This document shows positions 11,659 to 24,801 of a stretch of 64,000 nt of DNA, one piece after another. The notes under the pieces were generated by a model, which saw nothing but the letters and a program-made list of their open reading frames with translations, did no database searches and was not told the DNA's origin. A program made the translations under genes and the position numbers. Source of the stretch: Chamaecrista fasciculata (Eukaryota > Streptophyta > Magnoliopsida > Fabales > Fabaceae); the NCBI GenBank assembly GCA_003254925.1, contig QANZ01050708.1, positions 1-64,000 of the forward strand, read 5' to 3'. Within the stretch, counting starts at the first letter, position 1. Each line of letters opens with the position of its first letter.

Positions 11659-14600
11659 ATGAAAGGAAGAATTGAAGAAGTGAAAGAGATAATTCCAATG
11701 TTTCCTAGGTTGCATGTTAAGGATGTAGAAAAAGGAGGACCAAAAGCACCTCCAAGGAACAAAATGGCTCTCTATGAACAATTAGCCATTCCTTCTCAAG
11801 ATTTTGCATCAGGATCATCACCATCTAAGTTTCATCCTTTACTCAGACACAAATCTTCAGTTCCCTCAACTTCTTCTGTCCATGTGAGTCGATCTAGTAG
11901 TGTTCTTTAAATAATACTGTAATTGAAAGATAAAGTTATATGATTTAGTCCTTCAAAGATATAATTATAATCATTACTCGATGCAAATATGATGTTGATT
12001 TTAATTTTTTAAGAATTTCAATAAACGATTGATGTTAAAAATCATATTTGCCATTAAATTTAAACTAATATTTGAGCAAAAAGGACCAAATCAATTATAA
12101 TTGTATCTTCTAAGGACTGATCTTATAATTTTATCTTTTAAGGGATAAATTCCAGAGACCAAATCATTAACTTACTTTAAAATGATTTGTGAAAAAAAAA
12201 ATTGCATATACCTTATTTCAATTTTGAGCCATTTGCGAAGTGCAATCATCCTCAACTTTCAAAAAGTTAAAAAGCAAAACACCCTCTCGTGGCTCTAACG
12301 TTTGCGATGATTTTCAGTTATGCCCCTAACGTTTCATTTGTGTCAGTTGTACCCCTAATGTGAAACGTTAGTTTCAATTATGCCCCCACCCTCGTTAGTG
12401 TACCGTTTTTTGGAACTTTTGAGCTTCGATCCGTGTTTATTTCAGTTTGTTTTGATAAATAAGTTTATGGGTACTCATTTTCGGCTCCTAAGGATCATTT
12501 TGCACATGGAAATTTTGAGAAAAATGCTTCATTTTGCTTCATTTCGTTTTGGTCCTTTTTGGGGTTCATCGGGTCCGATTTTCTTCAGATTTGGGGCTAT
12601 TTTGAGCTTAATCTTTGAAATTGATCCAAAGAATCAAGTTTGTGATGTCCGAAAATTAAAACCCATATGAAATCTGATAAAGCTGAGCTCAAATCGTGCG
12701 AAAATGGTGTTTTTTTGTGGACGATTGAAATTGGGGGCATAATTGAAACTAACGTTTCACATTGGGGCATAACTGACACAAATGAAACGTTAGGGGCAAA
12801 CTGAAAATCACCACAAACGTTAGAGACACGAAAGAGTGTTTTGCCCAGTTAAAAAAATTCTTACCTTAGACCATGTCATTTGTTGTTATTAAACATTTTT
12901 TTTTAACTTTGAAAGTTGAACATGCTCGCAAACTCAGTTTTTTTTTTTTCAAAAAAAAAATCATAAGTTGAAGGGAGGTAATTGCAATTTTCCTATTAGA
13001 ATCGGCCAAAAAAAAAGTTCCTATTAGAAGATCTGAGTCCTAATAGTAGTGGTTTGTTTACTAGGAAAAAACTGAATAAATGTAGATATTATATAATCAT
13101 AAAATCATAATAACAATAGACATAATCAATATCACCACAAACAATGTGTTCCTAATTAAGTTGTTACTTGTTAGACATGTTTAGTTTAGCATAGTTAACC
13201 TTTGAAACTAATTAACCTTTTGCTAATTAGTCCTTTTAATTTTTAGCATCACACAAGCACAATTCAAGTGAAAGTAATTTGAAATAGAAACTTTACAATT
13301 GGAATGATCAAATACCAATACCCAATAGCTAGGCATCCTAAAATCGTATCCTATGAGTATGGGTTAAGAGATAAGTAAGGAGGTACTCAATCCCTAATAG
13401 TAAATATGTATTTTTTATATATAAAAATATTATCTTTAAAATTGATGTATTTAAAAAATGTAAATTTGTAAGAATAAGATATTAAATATTTTGTACATAT
13501 TAAAGTAATCTAATAGTATATGCATATTTATGATTTATTATTTTTTTGTAGTTATAGATGTAAAAAGAAAAAAAAAAGTTCAATATAGGTATTATACAAC
13601 AAGAACTGACGCCAAAGCGTTCTATCTTTACACATGTTAACCGTTAGGTTATTGATAGATAAATCTTTTCGAATAGTTTCGTGGATAGATATAGGTTTTA
13701 TATTAATAAAAAAAATTATTTTAATATTTCTTTGAGTCTGAGTTCAAATATGAACTATTCGTAGAGTTTGAGGGTAGAAATTTATTTTGATACCCGTTCA
13801 TGTTCAGAGAGTCCGAAAATCATAGCGTTCTATCCATATCATGACCATCCCTACTTCACAAGAATTATTAATTCTTTACTATTATTCTTTTTTTATTTGT
13901 CCACACTTCACAGGTTGGTTGTAGTCAAGGCATCCAATACAGCAACCCTAGTGTATCTTCTTATCTTGCTGGGAGGATTCATGCTTATCATTCCAGAAGT
14001 GTTAACTTAACCAAATTGCTAGTGAGTCCTGGAAAAACTTACAAGTTACAAAAATTTGAACTACATGTCCCTATTGATATTGACTAGTTAATGAACTTTA
14101 TTTCAGCCAGATGATTACATCAATTGTAACAAATCTCTAAAAGCCTATGAGCAAAAGGATGCTTTGGTACCTCCTGATTCTACACATGCAGTAAATTCCT
14201 ATTGCAATATCAACAAGAATAAAGAAGATGAAGACACACTTGCTCATTGTAAACCAAGTTGTTCACTTAAAAGTGAAAACTCATTTAGTAAGAAGGTGGA
14301 CTTAATTACACCTACAAAACTGAATTCAGTAAGATTTGGGAAGAACCAGAAAGAAGATCATATAGAAGTGAATCAAATTGATCAAAACAAAATGGAAGGG
14401 CCTGCTCACTTGTTAGATGGTTTTGGTGATATGACAGATGAATCATCAATCTCATCGGTGAAAGTTAGGACTAAACCAATGAAGAGAGCACACACATCTT
14501 TGATGGAAGAATATGCAAGTATCTCTGTTGGTAACTTGAAAATATTGCAGAGTAGCAATGGTCAGACAAACGAAGAAGGCGGTGAGTTGGAGAAGCCAGC

Positions 14601-17473
14601 ATTAAGTGATGTTTTTAAGTGTCCTGGGGGTTTAGAGGGTAGAAAGTTCTTGAAGGGCAAGAGAGACATGCATAAAAGTGAAGATATGAGTAGACACTAT
14701 GATGCCTTAAACAAGTCCATTCCAAACTCTATAGGTATGGATATTACACCTGATGATGTTCTAGGAGCTATAGGTGAAAAGAATTTCTGGACAACAAGAA
14801 GAACTATCATCAAGTAAGGTTATTTGTTTGGTAATGCTGGTTTATGATTCAGTCTTTATCTTTTTAGTTAAACATTCTACTTTGCATTTATAGATGATAA
14901 GTCTCTGGGATCCCTAGTAACAAGTGTTTACTTTTTGGTATGGTTTTATTGTACTTTTGTTCCCCTTCAGATTAGTGAAAATTTTACTACCAAGCACGTG
15001 GATCAATTGGTTGAGAGTTGATCCAACTTAACAAAGGGTTTTGAGTTCGAAACTTGCAGAGGGTTTACTGTTCTTGTAGTCCTACCTAATATATTTTTGT
15101 CAATTCTCAATTTGATCCCCTATATTTTTTTGTTGTACTTTTGGTCCCATATCTTTGGGTCAGTTCCCAATTTAGTCCCATATCTTTTTTTGTTATAGAT
15201 TTGGTCTCATATCTTTGTGTCAATTGCATAATTTGTCCTATATCTTTGAGCTAGGTGCAGAAGTAGTCTCATTTTTGCAAAAAGATCAACTAACGGTTGG
15301 TCCTTTTGCAAAGATAAGGGACCAATTTTGCAACTTGACCAATAGATATGGGACCAAAAATGATATGGGACCATATTGGGACCTTTTGCAAAGATATGAG
15401 ACCAAAAGTGCAACAAAAAAAGATAAATGACCAAATTGGGAACTCAACAAAAGATATGGGACCAAATTTGCACTTTGACCTAAAATTAAAAAGCATAGGG
15501 AAAATTATAGCAACTTAGATATGTAAGTTACTTTAAAGCCAAATATTATACAATAATCAATTTCAGCCTCCTAGGATTTTGGTCTATGAAGGAGAAATGC
15601 CATGATCGATCCATGTAGGCTTTCTTTAGGCAATCGGACCTGGAGATGAATGACTAAAGGCATGAAGGAATGTTTAGAGGAACTTTTATGCAAATTCTGT
15701 ATAAATATCAGTAATCCTAAAACTCCCCATTAAGCTCCCCATTTTGTAGTTGCATTTGTCAGATTTTGACCAAGATTGAATCATCTAAATTGCTATTCAA
15801 AATTTCTTCATATTATTCAGTCTTTCATTATTGTATTTTTATATTATTATTCTCTCTACTTTGATCTGACACATGTATTGCTATATTCAGTCAACAGAAA
15901 ATCTTCGTTCTGCAAGTGTTTGAACTTCATAGGCTGATAAAGGTAATGCTAAATGTTTCTTCCTGTTTGATGTGTGATGTGTTTGTTTCTAGGAGAATCT
16001 GAAATATACTTCTTTGTATATATAGTAGAATCTGAAATATACTATTAAATAAAATATATATATATATACATGTGTGTTAATATGCGTGACATATTAATAT
16101 ATATATATTAAAAGACTCGGGCTTTAAGTTAAAATTAAATCAGATAAATTCTTTTTTTAAATTCAAAAGAAGCAATTGTTTAAAACAGACAAATATATAT
16201 GTTGGAAGTGCTCTCTCAAACAAACAAACAAGTCTGTTTGTTGTGCCCATTCACACTATAAATAGAGGGTTCCAAAGGGTTTTGTTGTATCCTGAGAGAG
16301 ATATACTGTGGATCCTCCTATAGCACAGTCATAATCTCTTAAAAGTGATCTACTCACGCCCCAAAACCCACGAATTCTTCTTCTTCTTACTTTGTTTTTT
16401 TCTAGCAAGTACTACTACTATATGTACCCGATATCTCATTGTATTTCTTGGTACTATGTGAGATCCTGATATTTAAACTAAAACAGGTACAAAAACTAAT
16501 TGCTGGCTCACCTGATCTTTTGCTTGAAGATAACCTCCAATTGAACAAACCTTCACAAAAATTATCAGCTCCCAAGAAATTGCAATCTGACTATTTCCTA
16601 GAACAACCATCATCAAATGCCAAACTGAACAACACCAAGTCTGAGAAGCCTAACAATGTTGAATGTGCTGAAAGTACTTCACTTGGGAAGATTCCCCTTC
16701 ACTGTGTGAACAACAATATGAACAAAGGCCTAACTACTTATGGTCATCACTCAGGAAACCGTCAACTAGCCCTTCCATCTGCCGCGAACACGAAACCATC
16801 CTCATGCTATATCTACCCTGCACCAGGAAATCAGTGGTTAGTGCCCTTCATGTCCCCTTCTGAAGGCCTTATATACAAGCCCTTTGTAGGGCCATGTCCT
16901 CCAAATGCAGGCTTCATGGGACCAGTATATGGTGCTTGCAACCCTGTGACCCTCACCCCAGGAAACAAGGACATTTCAGTTTCAGATGTAGCTCATGTTC
17001 CATACATATTTCCATCATGTGGTTCAGTCATGCATCCATCATCTATATCTGCTTTTGCAAGTGACCAAATCAACCCTCCCACTAAGATGATGCAGTCTAA
17101 TGGTACTGAAAATAATCATCAATCAGCTGGGGATGTCAATTCTCCCTTATTACAACACCAAGGCTCATCTAACATGTCAAGCCAGATGAGTCAAGTGATG
17201 TCAAGACATGTTACAAATGATAATCATCCATCAGAAGATAAAGAGTTGCAAACAAGTACAGGAAGTAGCCAATCTAAGAGGATGAAAGGGGATGCACTTC
17301 CTTTGTTTCCCACTGCGCCAACATTTTGGGTATCAACAGATCATCAGAAGGCAAAAAATGTTGAGGATCATCAGCCACCAATAATCAAAGCTATACCTCA
17401 CAATCCAAAATCAACAACTGAATCGGTGGAAAAAATCTTTAGGTCAATACAAGAAGAAAGGAAGCATCTGTGA
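11659..17473 (+). CDS. ELF3-family protein (EARLY FLOWERING 3-like), 5 exons
   Basis: Exons by GT-AG borders: 11659-11883, 13914-14021, 14107-14813, 15891-15942, 16487-17473, giving one open frame of 692 residues (Arabidopsis ELF3 is about 695). Conserved ELF3 blocks appear in order: MFPRLHVKD and [13 protein letters not shown] (residues 14-42), [13 protein letters not shown] leading into [24 protein letters not shown] (about 327-378), [16 protein letters not shown] in the last exon, and the C-terminal [29 protein letters not shown]3 proteins are nuclear scaffolds that bridge ELF4 and LUX in the evening complex of the clock; that role is family knowledge. There is no polyglutamine tract. Given its neighbours this could be the ELF3 paralogue EEC (At3g21320 type) rather than ELF3 itself. 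The ATG at 11659 is preferred because the upstream codons are a GAA repeat. Confidence 0.9.
12200..12995. mobile_element. Two nested foldback elements in ELF3-like intron 1
   Basis: The inner element, about 12273-12845, has inverted ends beginning GCAAAACACCCTCTCGTG, with arms rich in 'taacgtttca' and 'gcataattgaaac' phrases. Outside it a second inverted pair ('ctcaactttcaaaaagtta' at 12251 and its complement near 12903) suggests it landed in an older foldback. The inner ends match the family at 53930-55214. ORFs here are repeat read-through. Confidence 0.65.
14985..15090 (+). mobile_element. SINE-like fragment in ELF3-like intron 3
   Basis: The segment 'gtggatcaattggttgagag' resembles a pol III A box and 'gagttcgaaac' about 35 bases later a B box, as in tRNA-derived SINEs. 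It ends near a T-rich 'ctaatatattttt'. No clear target duplication is seen and the adjacent foldback at 15098 abuts it. Confidence 0.4.
15098..15482. repeat. GGGACC-type foldback element in ELF3-like intron 3
   Basis: The left arm repeats 'ttggtcccatatcttt' three times and the right arm repeats 'agatatgggaccaaa' in opposite orientation. It ends in 'tttgcactttgacct', the usual terminus of this family. The matching left terminus is missing, so the element is truncated, perhaps by the SINE next to it. Confidence 0.6.
16200..16420 (+). other. LTR-like fragment with TATA motif in ELF3-like intron 4
   Basis: The sequence starts TGTTGGAAGTG and carries 'cactataaatagaggg' at about 16252-16268, followed by a C/T-rich leader. 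This is the layout of a short copia-type LTR promoter. No matching right terminus or target duplication was found, so the call is tentative. Confidence 0.3.
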
Positions 17474-18917
17474 TTAGTCTATCTCATGCCAATTTAGCTG
17501 AAAGTAAGTGTCAATTTAGCTGAAATATATGTGGTGACATTTAGTTCAATATTCATTTTCATCTTGATATATACTAAATATATAGAGGAATTTTTTTTAA
17601 TAGAAACCCACTACTTTTCTTGCTCTTCCTCCATTCACTCTAGTCATATGTTTTCTCAACCAAGATCCTTCATTTCATTTTAATATCTTGTGATTGGCCA
17701 ACATATATAGTGAAAAATGAATGCCTAGTGTGCAAATTTTGTTTAATAATAAGAGTTCGTATGTTGATTTCATTACCTCTTTGTACACTAAAAACCCGTT
17801 TGGAAGAATCTGCACTGAGCCAAAAATGTTAAATTATTGAGTCTAAATATACGTGCCTTTCAAGTACTTTGAGTGTTATCACAAATAGTCCAAGACAAAA
17901 TGTGAAAAAATGCTCACATTTTGAAAGAGTTTCATTAAATAGCCAATGAATAACAGATCCTCAACCAAAGGGAGAACAATCAAATAACTTTCTATAATAA
18001 GTTTATGCTATAGAAAATACAATCATTCATTTTGAGGCAATTTTTTTACATGATAAAAACTGTAACGAACAAAACCGCCCACTTGATGCAATCCTTTTTT
18101 CCTTCCAAAAGTTCCAAACGATTCTTCTGGCACATGCTATACAACTTCCCACACACTCAACAATGTTAGTCAATCTGTCAAAAACATGAAGGGACTTCCA
18201 CCCTTAATCTTCTCTAGTATGGAAGGATCTGAAAAAAGTGCAGTATATTACTTCAATCACATCAAATTGCATCAATACTAATCCGCAATTGAAGATTGCC
18301 AAGCTTAAGTCCAACCTTTTCATTCCCTGCATAAACGTACACATTCATTTTGCAACAATGTAGTTAACCCTGCATCATTGCCCATGCTAGCACCCTAAAT
18401 ATCTTGTGACTTGAAAGCAATAGTTCAGGGGCAAAATATCACATTGAGGTTCTAACTGTGACTTGTATTTTCTATAAAGTTTGTTTGTCCCCTGAAAGAC
18501 AACAGAAATTAAAAGATCAGCAAGGTAAGAAGAGGACAGAACAAATAACAAAAATTTTAACATGCTGCAAATCAATAGCAAACAAGATCTAATAATTTTA
18601 TTAGGTTTCTTATGGCAAGGAATATAAGGATCCAGCAGAGCAACATAAATTCAGTGCATATTTACCCTTCGAATTGCATTTATTTTTATGAAAAGAATCA
18701 ACAATATTGTTGGCACCCAAATTCGTAAAGGGATTCTGTACATTTATGTTATGATAATTGCTTTGTCCATTTCCAAACCTAATCCAAATGAATTGATTCA
18801 TTAAATGTTTCAAACAATAATATGACCATGCAGAATCTATCAGACATCAAACGAGTCCCAAATATAGCAAAAAGACGATTCCTAACCTTGAAATGGAAAG
18901 GTTTCGCTGAGTAAAGA
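17474..18917. other. Convergent 3' flanks of ELF3-like and methyltransferase genes
   Basis: This 1.4-kb interval separates two stop codons that face each other. It is unique-looking AT-rich DNA, with AATAAT/AATAAA-like words near 17743 and 17995. No repeat or further coding exon is supported. Short ORFs on the minus strand (18387-18813) show no family signature and probably belong to a 3' UTR. Confidence 0.4.
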
Positions 18918-21900
18918 TCAACAAAGCTCCAGCTGGCAAACACACTCAATATGAGGTGTGTGTGGGAACATATCTACTGGCTGTAGACTTGTTATCTTGT
19001 AACATCCTTTTATATTCTGCTCAGCCTGCACAAATTTTCTACAACTCAAATAAATGAATCGGAATGAATGAGAGTATATAATAATAATAGTAAAACATAC
19101 CACACCATGACAGAGATAATCAAGGTCACGAGCACATGTGGCTGGATTGCATGACACATATACTATGCGTTGTGCCTTAAGGTTTAGTAGGAATTTGATC
19201 AACTTCATGTGCATGCCCGGACGGTTTGGATCTGCATCAATTAGACAGTGTTGAGAACTTGATATACATGATACTCTGTCATCACATAAAATGAGAGGAC
19301 CAATGGACAGTTTAAAACAAAAGTCAACTTTTTACTCTAAAGAATACATCCAATCAGCATGGTAATACTAAGAAGCCACACTAACTCTTAGCAATTGGCT
19401 GTTGGCATTCCAATTATGTTGAAACTAAAAAAGTGTTTGTCAAAGTTCACATAATATTTCTAAACATCAGTGCAATCCACCACGTCTCCCTTCACAAGGA
19501 AAAAATGAAGAATGCAAGTTCCTCCCAAATGTTTATAAAATTAGTAAAGCATGCTTATTAAATGCAGAACATTGATTTATCATCTGCTTCTTCTCATGAA
19601 ACAAATTCAAGTAATCACACAATATGAATGATTAAAAAATTGTTCTAACGAAGACATTTACCATAAGTATATATCCATACCTGATTTCTGATGAAGACAA
19701 TACTCAAATATAAACAGTTTCAAGCATATTATCGAAAGAACTAAAGTTAACAAAGAAAATAAGCTTGTCAAAATTAAGCTTCTAGCATATAACCTCATGT
19801 AACCTTAATATTGGGCATTAACTCACTTGGAAATTCAATTTGTGACAAAAAGTCCCTTTAACTATTCCCTAAGAAACAAAAGATAACAAGGAAAATGCTA
19901 AACTACATAGGGGATGTGATCAAGCTTAATTCCACAAGTGTACTCCAGGGTGAAACTTCCTAGTTTGGCGATTTTAGGTTAGTTTTAGCTAATGGGCGTA
20001 AATTAGTGACATTTTAGAAGAAAAACTTTTATGAGCAAATGTTGAATGTTTGAAGGCATTAAATTGCCAAAATTCAAAACCATAAGAGGTCAAGAGTAAT
20101 TTTACATATGGCCAAGTAGTATATTTGAATTTAGCCTACAAAAACAAGATAGCCAAGAGGCACAAAACCTGAAATAACAATATCAGGCTTCGGAAAATTG
20201 TTCCCAAACTTCTCATCAATTTTATTAAGATCTCCCTGGACAAATGTGGCATTTTGGATGCCATTAATCTTGGCATTAAGACAGGCATCTGCAATGGCTT
20301 GAGGAACAACTTCATAACCATAAACATGTCTAACACTGGAAAATAGAAAACAATAACAGATATCAGTGTACAATTCCAATTAGAATCAGACAACGCAATA
20401 TATTACTGTTAATGTTTTGTAGTTTGACTTAAAATGGGAAAAAAAAAAAAAAAAAAAAAAAAAAANAAAAAAAAAAAAAAAAAAAAAGATGAACAACTGA
20501 GATTACCTTCTGGCAAGTGTCAGACCTATGGTGCCTGTTCCACAAAACAGGTCAAGGACAACTTCAGAGCCGTCACCTCTGATTCCAGCACATTCTTCTA
20601 TAAGCTTATATAAGATTTCTGCCTAATAGATAACAAGATTTCTTGTTTATTTTCATTGATAATAACCATGATTAAATTTAAGAAAAGCAGTAAATGGATC
20701 CGGGTTGTCTGCAGTATGTTGAATTTATTGACATATTACACAATGCATACCTGATGAGTATTTGTCTGGAAGAAAGAGTTTGCTGATATTTGGAATGTAA
20801 GCCCTCTTAAAATCTCTGTAATGCTAGATTTCCCATACAATGTATGTTCTTCCTCCCCAACAGATGTATTACCAACAGAAGTATTTACATTGTTTACAAC
20901 ACTTACCTATAATTCATCCAAAGAGAAAACTTGGATACCATCAGAAAAAACAAAAACTATATACATCCATATATATATTAGCAAGTCAATCAGTTTAATT
21001 TTATAGAGAATTTCCTACAAAGCTCCATCACATTGTAAGCTAAAGAAAAACCAGACTTCCTAATAGAAACTTCGTTATTGGCAATGAGAAAGTCATACTA
21101 GAAGCATCTCTTCATGCCTTCACTCATTCCTCTCCAGGTCCAAAGCATGCATCAGTAAGCATAGTTTAGAGATAGACCAGGAATCTCTCAGAAAGAACCA
21201 GACCAAAAACCTAGCTAGCAACGGTCTAAGTACCATAGTCCAGTTCCTCCCACCCCATTTGGTAGTGGAAATCCAGCCACCAGATTATATTTTTGAAACA
21301 AATCTTCATCATACCTTGCATTAAGCTGACCCAAAGGCAACTTAACTTTAAGCATAAGCGATGTAGAAGTTTAAAAAGATAAGGAATAAGTACACAGTGC
21401 CGAAGCAGGGAAAAAGGTAAATTCATGCACAAAAAGTACTTATAAACTTAAACACCAACCACTTCAGGAAATGAAGAAACTTTATCAACAAGAGGTTTAA
21501 GCAGCTCTGGCTTGTAGGAAGAAGTCACGAAGTTAACCATAACTTCAGGTAGGCCGGTACTAACATCTCTGGAACAAGTAGTATTTGTCAGTGTTGAAAA
21601 AAAGGAGAAAAAAAAATAGTTTCCTTCAAGCTCAAAGATCTCAAATTAAGAACGTATGAATGCTATAAGTGTTAGAGATATACATCAAGAACTAGAGGCA
21701 CTTCAGCATAATGAAGTATCACTTATTATTACAATGACCATTCTTTTTTATTATATGATTGATCAAATTTGCAGTTGAAATGATGAAACCATTAATGGTC
21801 ATATGCACAGGAATAGAAACAAAAAATTAAAATGTAAAATTGCTCATTTTCTATAGTAATTATTTTCCTTTCCCATACTTCTGCTTGTTATTTCAACATG

Positions 21901-24680
21901 CCTTACGTTGATAATTTGATATTTTATAAGATTCATTTAGCATTATCAGATTTCAGTATGAAGTTACGTCACCCTATCCCTGTGATTCACCACAAATTGT
22001 AATTCCTCCACTGATCAGAAAATAGGACTTATATCTACTGATGTTTAAGTTTTGAGCGGATATGGCATTATCCATAGGTATAGATCTTGGAACTAGAATC
22101 ATACATACAAGACAAAGCCAGGTATTACAAGATACAGTTGATATGTCATGTACCTTCCAGTTCTTAGCATCAAATGCTTAAAGAATCCTGTGTGTGAGCG
22201 AACATTATACGGTGAAAGACAAAGTTGTGGGTCTCTCCAACAATCTTGGATAGCTGCAAGAACCTATTCAGAATTTTAAATCAAAATGGAAGGAAACTGA
22301 TATTCCCTAAGCAATAGAACTCACAATATGTTGTATGAATCAACTGAATCTAATGAGTAGATTCTGGTGTAAGAAAATAAACAACAAATTATTTGCAAAG
22401 CCACTGCACAGGAATGTAGCTAAAGTTTGATACATTTCCTGTATGCAAACATTTATGACTTTTTGCATAAAGCAGTCTGCTGGGAAGCTTAATTGCATTA
22501 CAAATATATATACATATATATTACTTGAGACTTGCATTTAAAGTGTACACCAATTTAAATATTAAAGCTTATATAATAATGTTTGGTAAGCATGGAGCAT
22601 CGTTTCAAAAAGAAATGTTTGGTAAATATAGAAGAAATCTGCTTTCTTTCATTTCCACTCCAAAGGAAATCATTTAATAAGATAATTACCGCCGATCAAT
22701 CTTGAAGATGACTGACCGCCACCAAACATCATATTGCTTCTCCCTCTACTCACTCTACACTTAACTGCAAGGTTCAATAATCTGTAGTCTGTAGGACTGT
22801 TTTCATCTAAAAAACCTGTAGGACTGTCTTATAAAGAAATTTTCCTTTTTTTTCTTTTATGAACATAGACCTGTGGACAAAGGGAACTAACTACAAAGTC
22901 TTAACTCTTTAGTCTTAAAATATTTATTCCACAACAAATATGTTGAATTACATACTAAGTTACTAACTATAAAGACTTCTAAGCCTGATACTAGAATAAA
23001 ATTGCATACCTTATTAGCAGGATCAGTTTGCAATAAGCACTTGTCAACATTTAGAATTTTATCAAAATAACCAGGGGCATGCAATCCCAGTGCATAACTA
23101 TCATCTCGTCCTTCTACCAGTGATTCTTTAGGTAACCATTTGTGGGGACCAAATGAGAATTCCATCTGCAGTAGCAGACGCAGATGTTATATGAAAGAGT
23201 AAAATGAAAATATCTTTATCATGACAATAAAGCTAAAAGCAGCCACAGGTGTGAAGAATTTCTCAATCTCTATGTAAAATAAACTAGTAGTCAGGCTAAA
23301 AAACAGAGTAACAGACAGGCCAGCATAATTTAGTTTTTCAATAAGAACACTTTTCAGCCCTCCGCTCCCCCACCCCCCACCACCAAAAAAAAATGTGAAC
23401 ACTTTAAAACAGAAAACAGGGGCAACATTTTTTATCTGAGGTTCAATGCCGAATTGCTACTGAGACATTATGATGAAAATAATGATAACCCCCGCAAGGG
23501 AAAATAATAAGATTATGAAAACTTGGATCAGGAAAAATACCCTGCTTTCAATTGCCAGTGAATTTGGGGGAAAACTTGCAATTAAAGCATCAAATGCTAA
23601 GAATGTAATTCCAAACCAATCCAATATGCTTTTTTTTTTTTTAAAGAAAAATCATTTCTAAGAAGGGGGGATGAGGAGGAAGTATTTGGATAATGCATTC
23701 TTCAACATCATTTAATACATCACTAACCTTATTTCTGTAATGAAATTGAATATCACATGGAACAATAGGCTTCATAATGCCCTCCAGTTCCTTGTAAGAA
23801 AACCTTCCTACATGTATCACCAGTTCACGGACTTGCTCCTCCTTAGCTCTCAGCTGCGCCTCATAAGATAAATTCTGAGTCTTACATCCTCCGCAATAGG
23901 GAGCATACTCACAAGGAGCATCCACAATGTCCCGAGGAGGAGCTATGGTCTTTAGCTTAGTCACCTGCTCTTCTTAACCAAATCAAACAAAAACCACTAA
24001 CATATGAACAGAGAGAGAACCCAAACTGATGAAATCCCGCATTCATGTCAAGCCGGAAAATTTAGCTTTTACCCTTAAGAACTAAACATGATCAAACATC
24101 AAAACGTCACAAAACTCTCTAGAGTAGTGAATACACTAAATTTCAGACATGATTTTGATTGAAATGCTTGGTTTAGCTTGACATTCATCTTACAAAGTGT
24201 GCCGTTTTTACTGAACTAGTTTCGTAAGTAGAACTAATTGGGTATTTCTGTTGTTAATTACATTTGTTTCGAAAACGAAGCCAAACTTACCTCAGCATAA
24301 TTCCCCTTCTTGCGAGTGACTCGGCCGATGAATCGTTCGCCAGGAAGAGCACGGTCGCACATGACAACAAAGCCAGTTTCGGCGACTTTACAGAGACCCT
24401 TTCCTTTGAAAGCCAAGGATTCGCAAACCAATTCCAAGGTTTGGCCTCGCTTTGGGAAATACGAAGTGGGTTTTTTGTTGTTGTTGTTGTTGTTGTTGCC
24501 GGCGGCGGCTGAATGAGGGTCAGAGTGAGTGTGAGTGTGTTCCAAGTCTTCGGGAGCGAGAGAGCAAGAGAGAGAAGAGAAGGAAGAAGAAGAAGAAGAA
24601 GAAGAAGGAAGGTTTCGAAGGCGAGGGATGGTGATACATCGTAGGTGCCTGAAGAAGCATTGGTTCGGTGTAATGGCCAT
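18918..24680 (-). CDS. TrmA/RlmD-type RNA uracil-5-methyltransferase, 10 exons
   Basis: Exons: 24291-24680, 23728-23964, 23010-23165, 22154-22263, 21460-21568, 20751-20906, 20507-20622, 20169-20335, 19101-19231, 18918-19025. They join into one frame of 559 residues. Seen in order: a Ser- and Asn-rich N-terminus (possible transit peptide), a TRAM-like segment (about 80-135), an iron-sulfur type cluster CEYAPYCGGC (Cys148, 154, 157), the SAM site LDLFCGTGTIG (409-419), GYEVVPQAI, QGDL, DPNRPG (481-486) and YVSCNPAT with the expected catalytic Cys508. The family transfers a methyl group from SAM to C5 of uridine in rRNA or tRNA. It corresponds to the plant At3g21300-type protein; organelle targeting is inferred. 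It is not broken. The poly-A run at 20437-20487 in intron 7 contains one N. Confidence 0.93.
20437..20487. repeat. Poly-A tract with one ambiguous base
   Basis: About 50 A residues lie in intron 7 of the methyltransferase gene, with an N at 20466. The tract length is likely unreliable in the assembly. Confidence 0.9.
24475..24610 (-). repeat. Trinucleotide repeats coding Asn and Ser runs
   Basis: A TTG run (about 24475-24497) and a GAA run (about 24583-24606) on the plus strand read as poly-Asn and poly-Ser in exon 1 of the methyltransferase. They lie in the N-terminal leader, outside the catalytic domain, so length changes would be tolerated. Confidence 0.8.
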
Positions 24681-24801
24681 TTCGTGCTATGGTTATGGTA
24701 GCAACTGCGCGCAGTGATACAAGAACGAAGAGAGCTCACAGTTCAGGCAGCTTAATGGAGGCGTTTTGCGATAAGGGAATATTAGAACATTAATATAAAT
24801 A

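Noticed and set aside
15215-15496. Overlapping ORFs on both strands in ELF3-like intron 3
   Set aside because: Both lie in a foldback element and mirror each other.
24264-24717. Several ORFs antisense to methyltransferase exon 1
   Set aside because: They are open because of the TTG and GAA repeats; the minus-strand frame has homology and correct splice borders.
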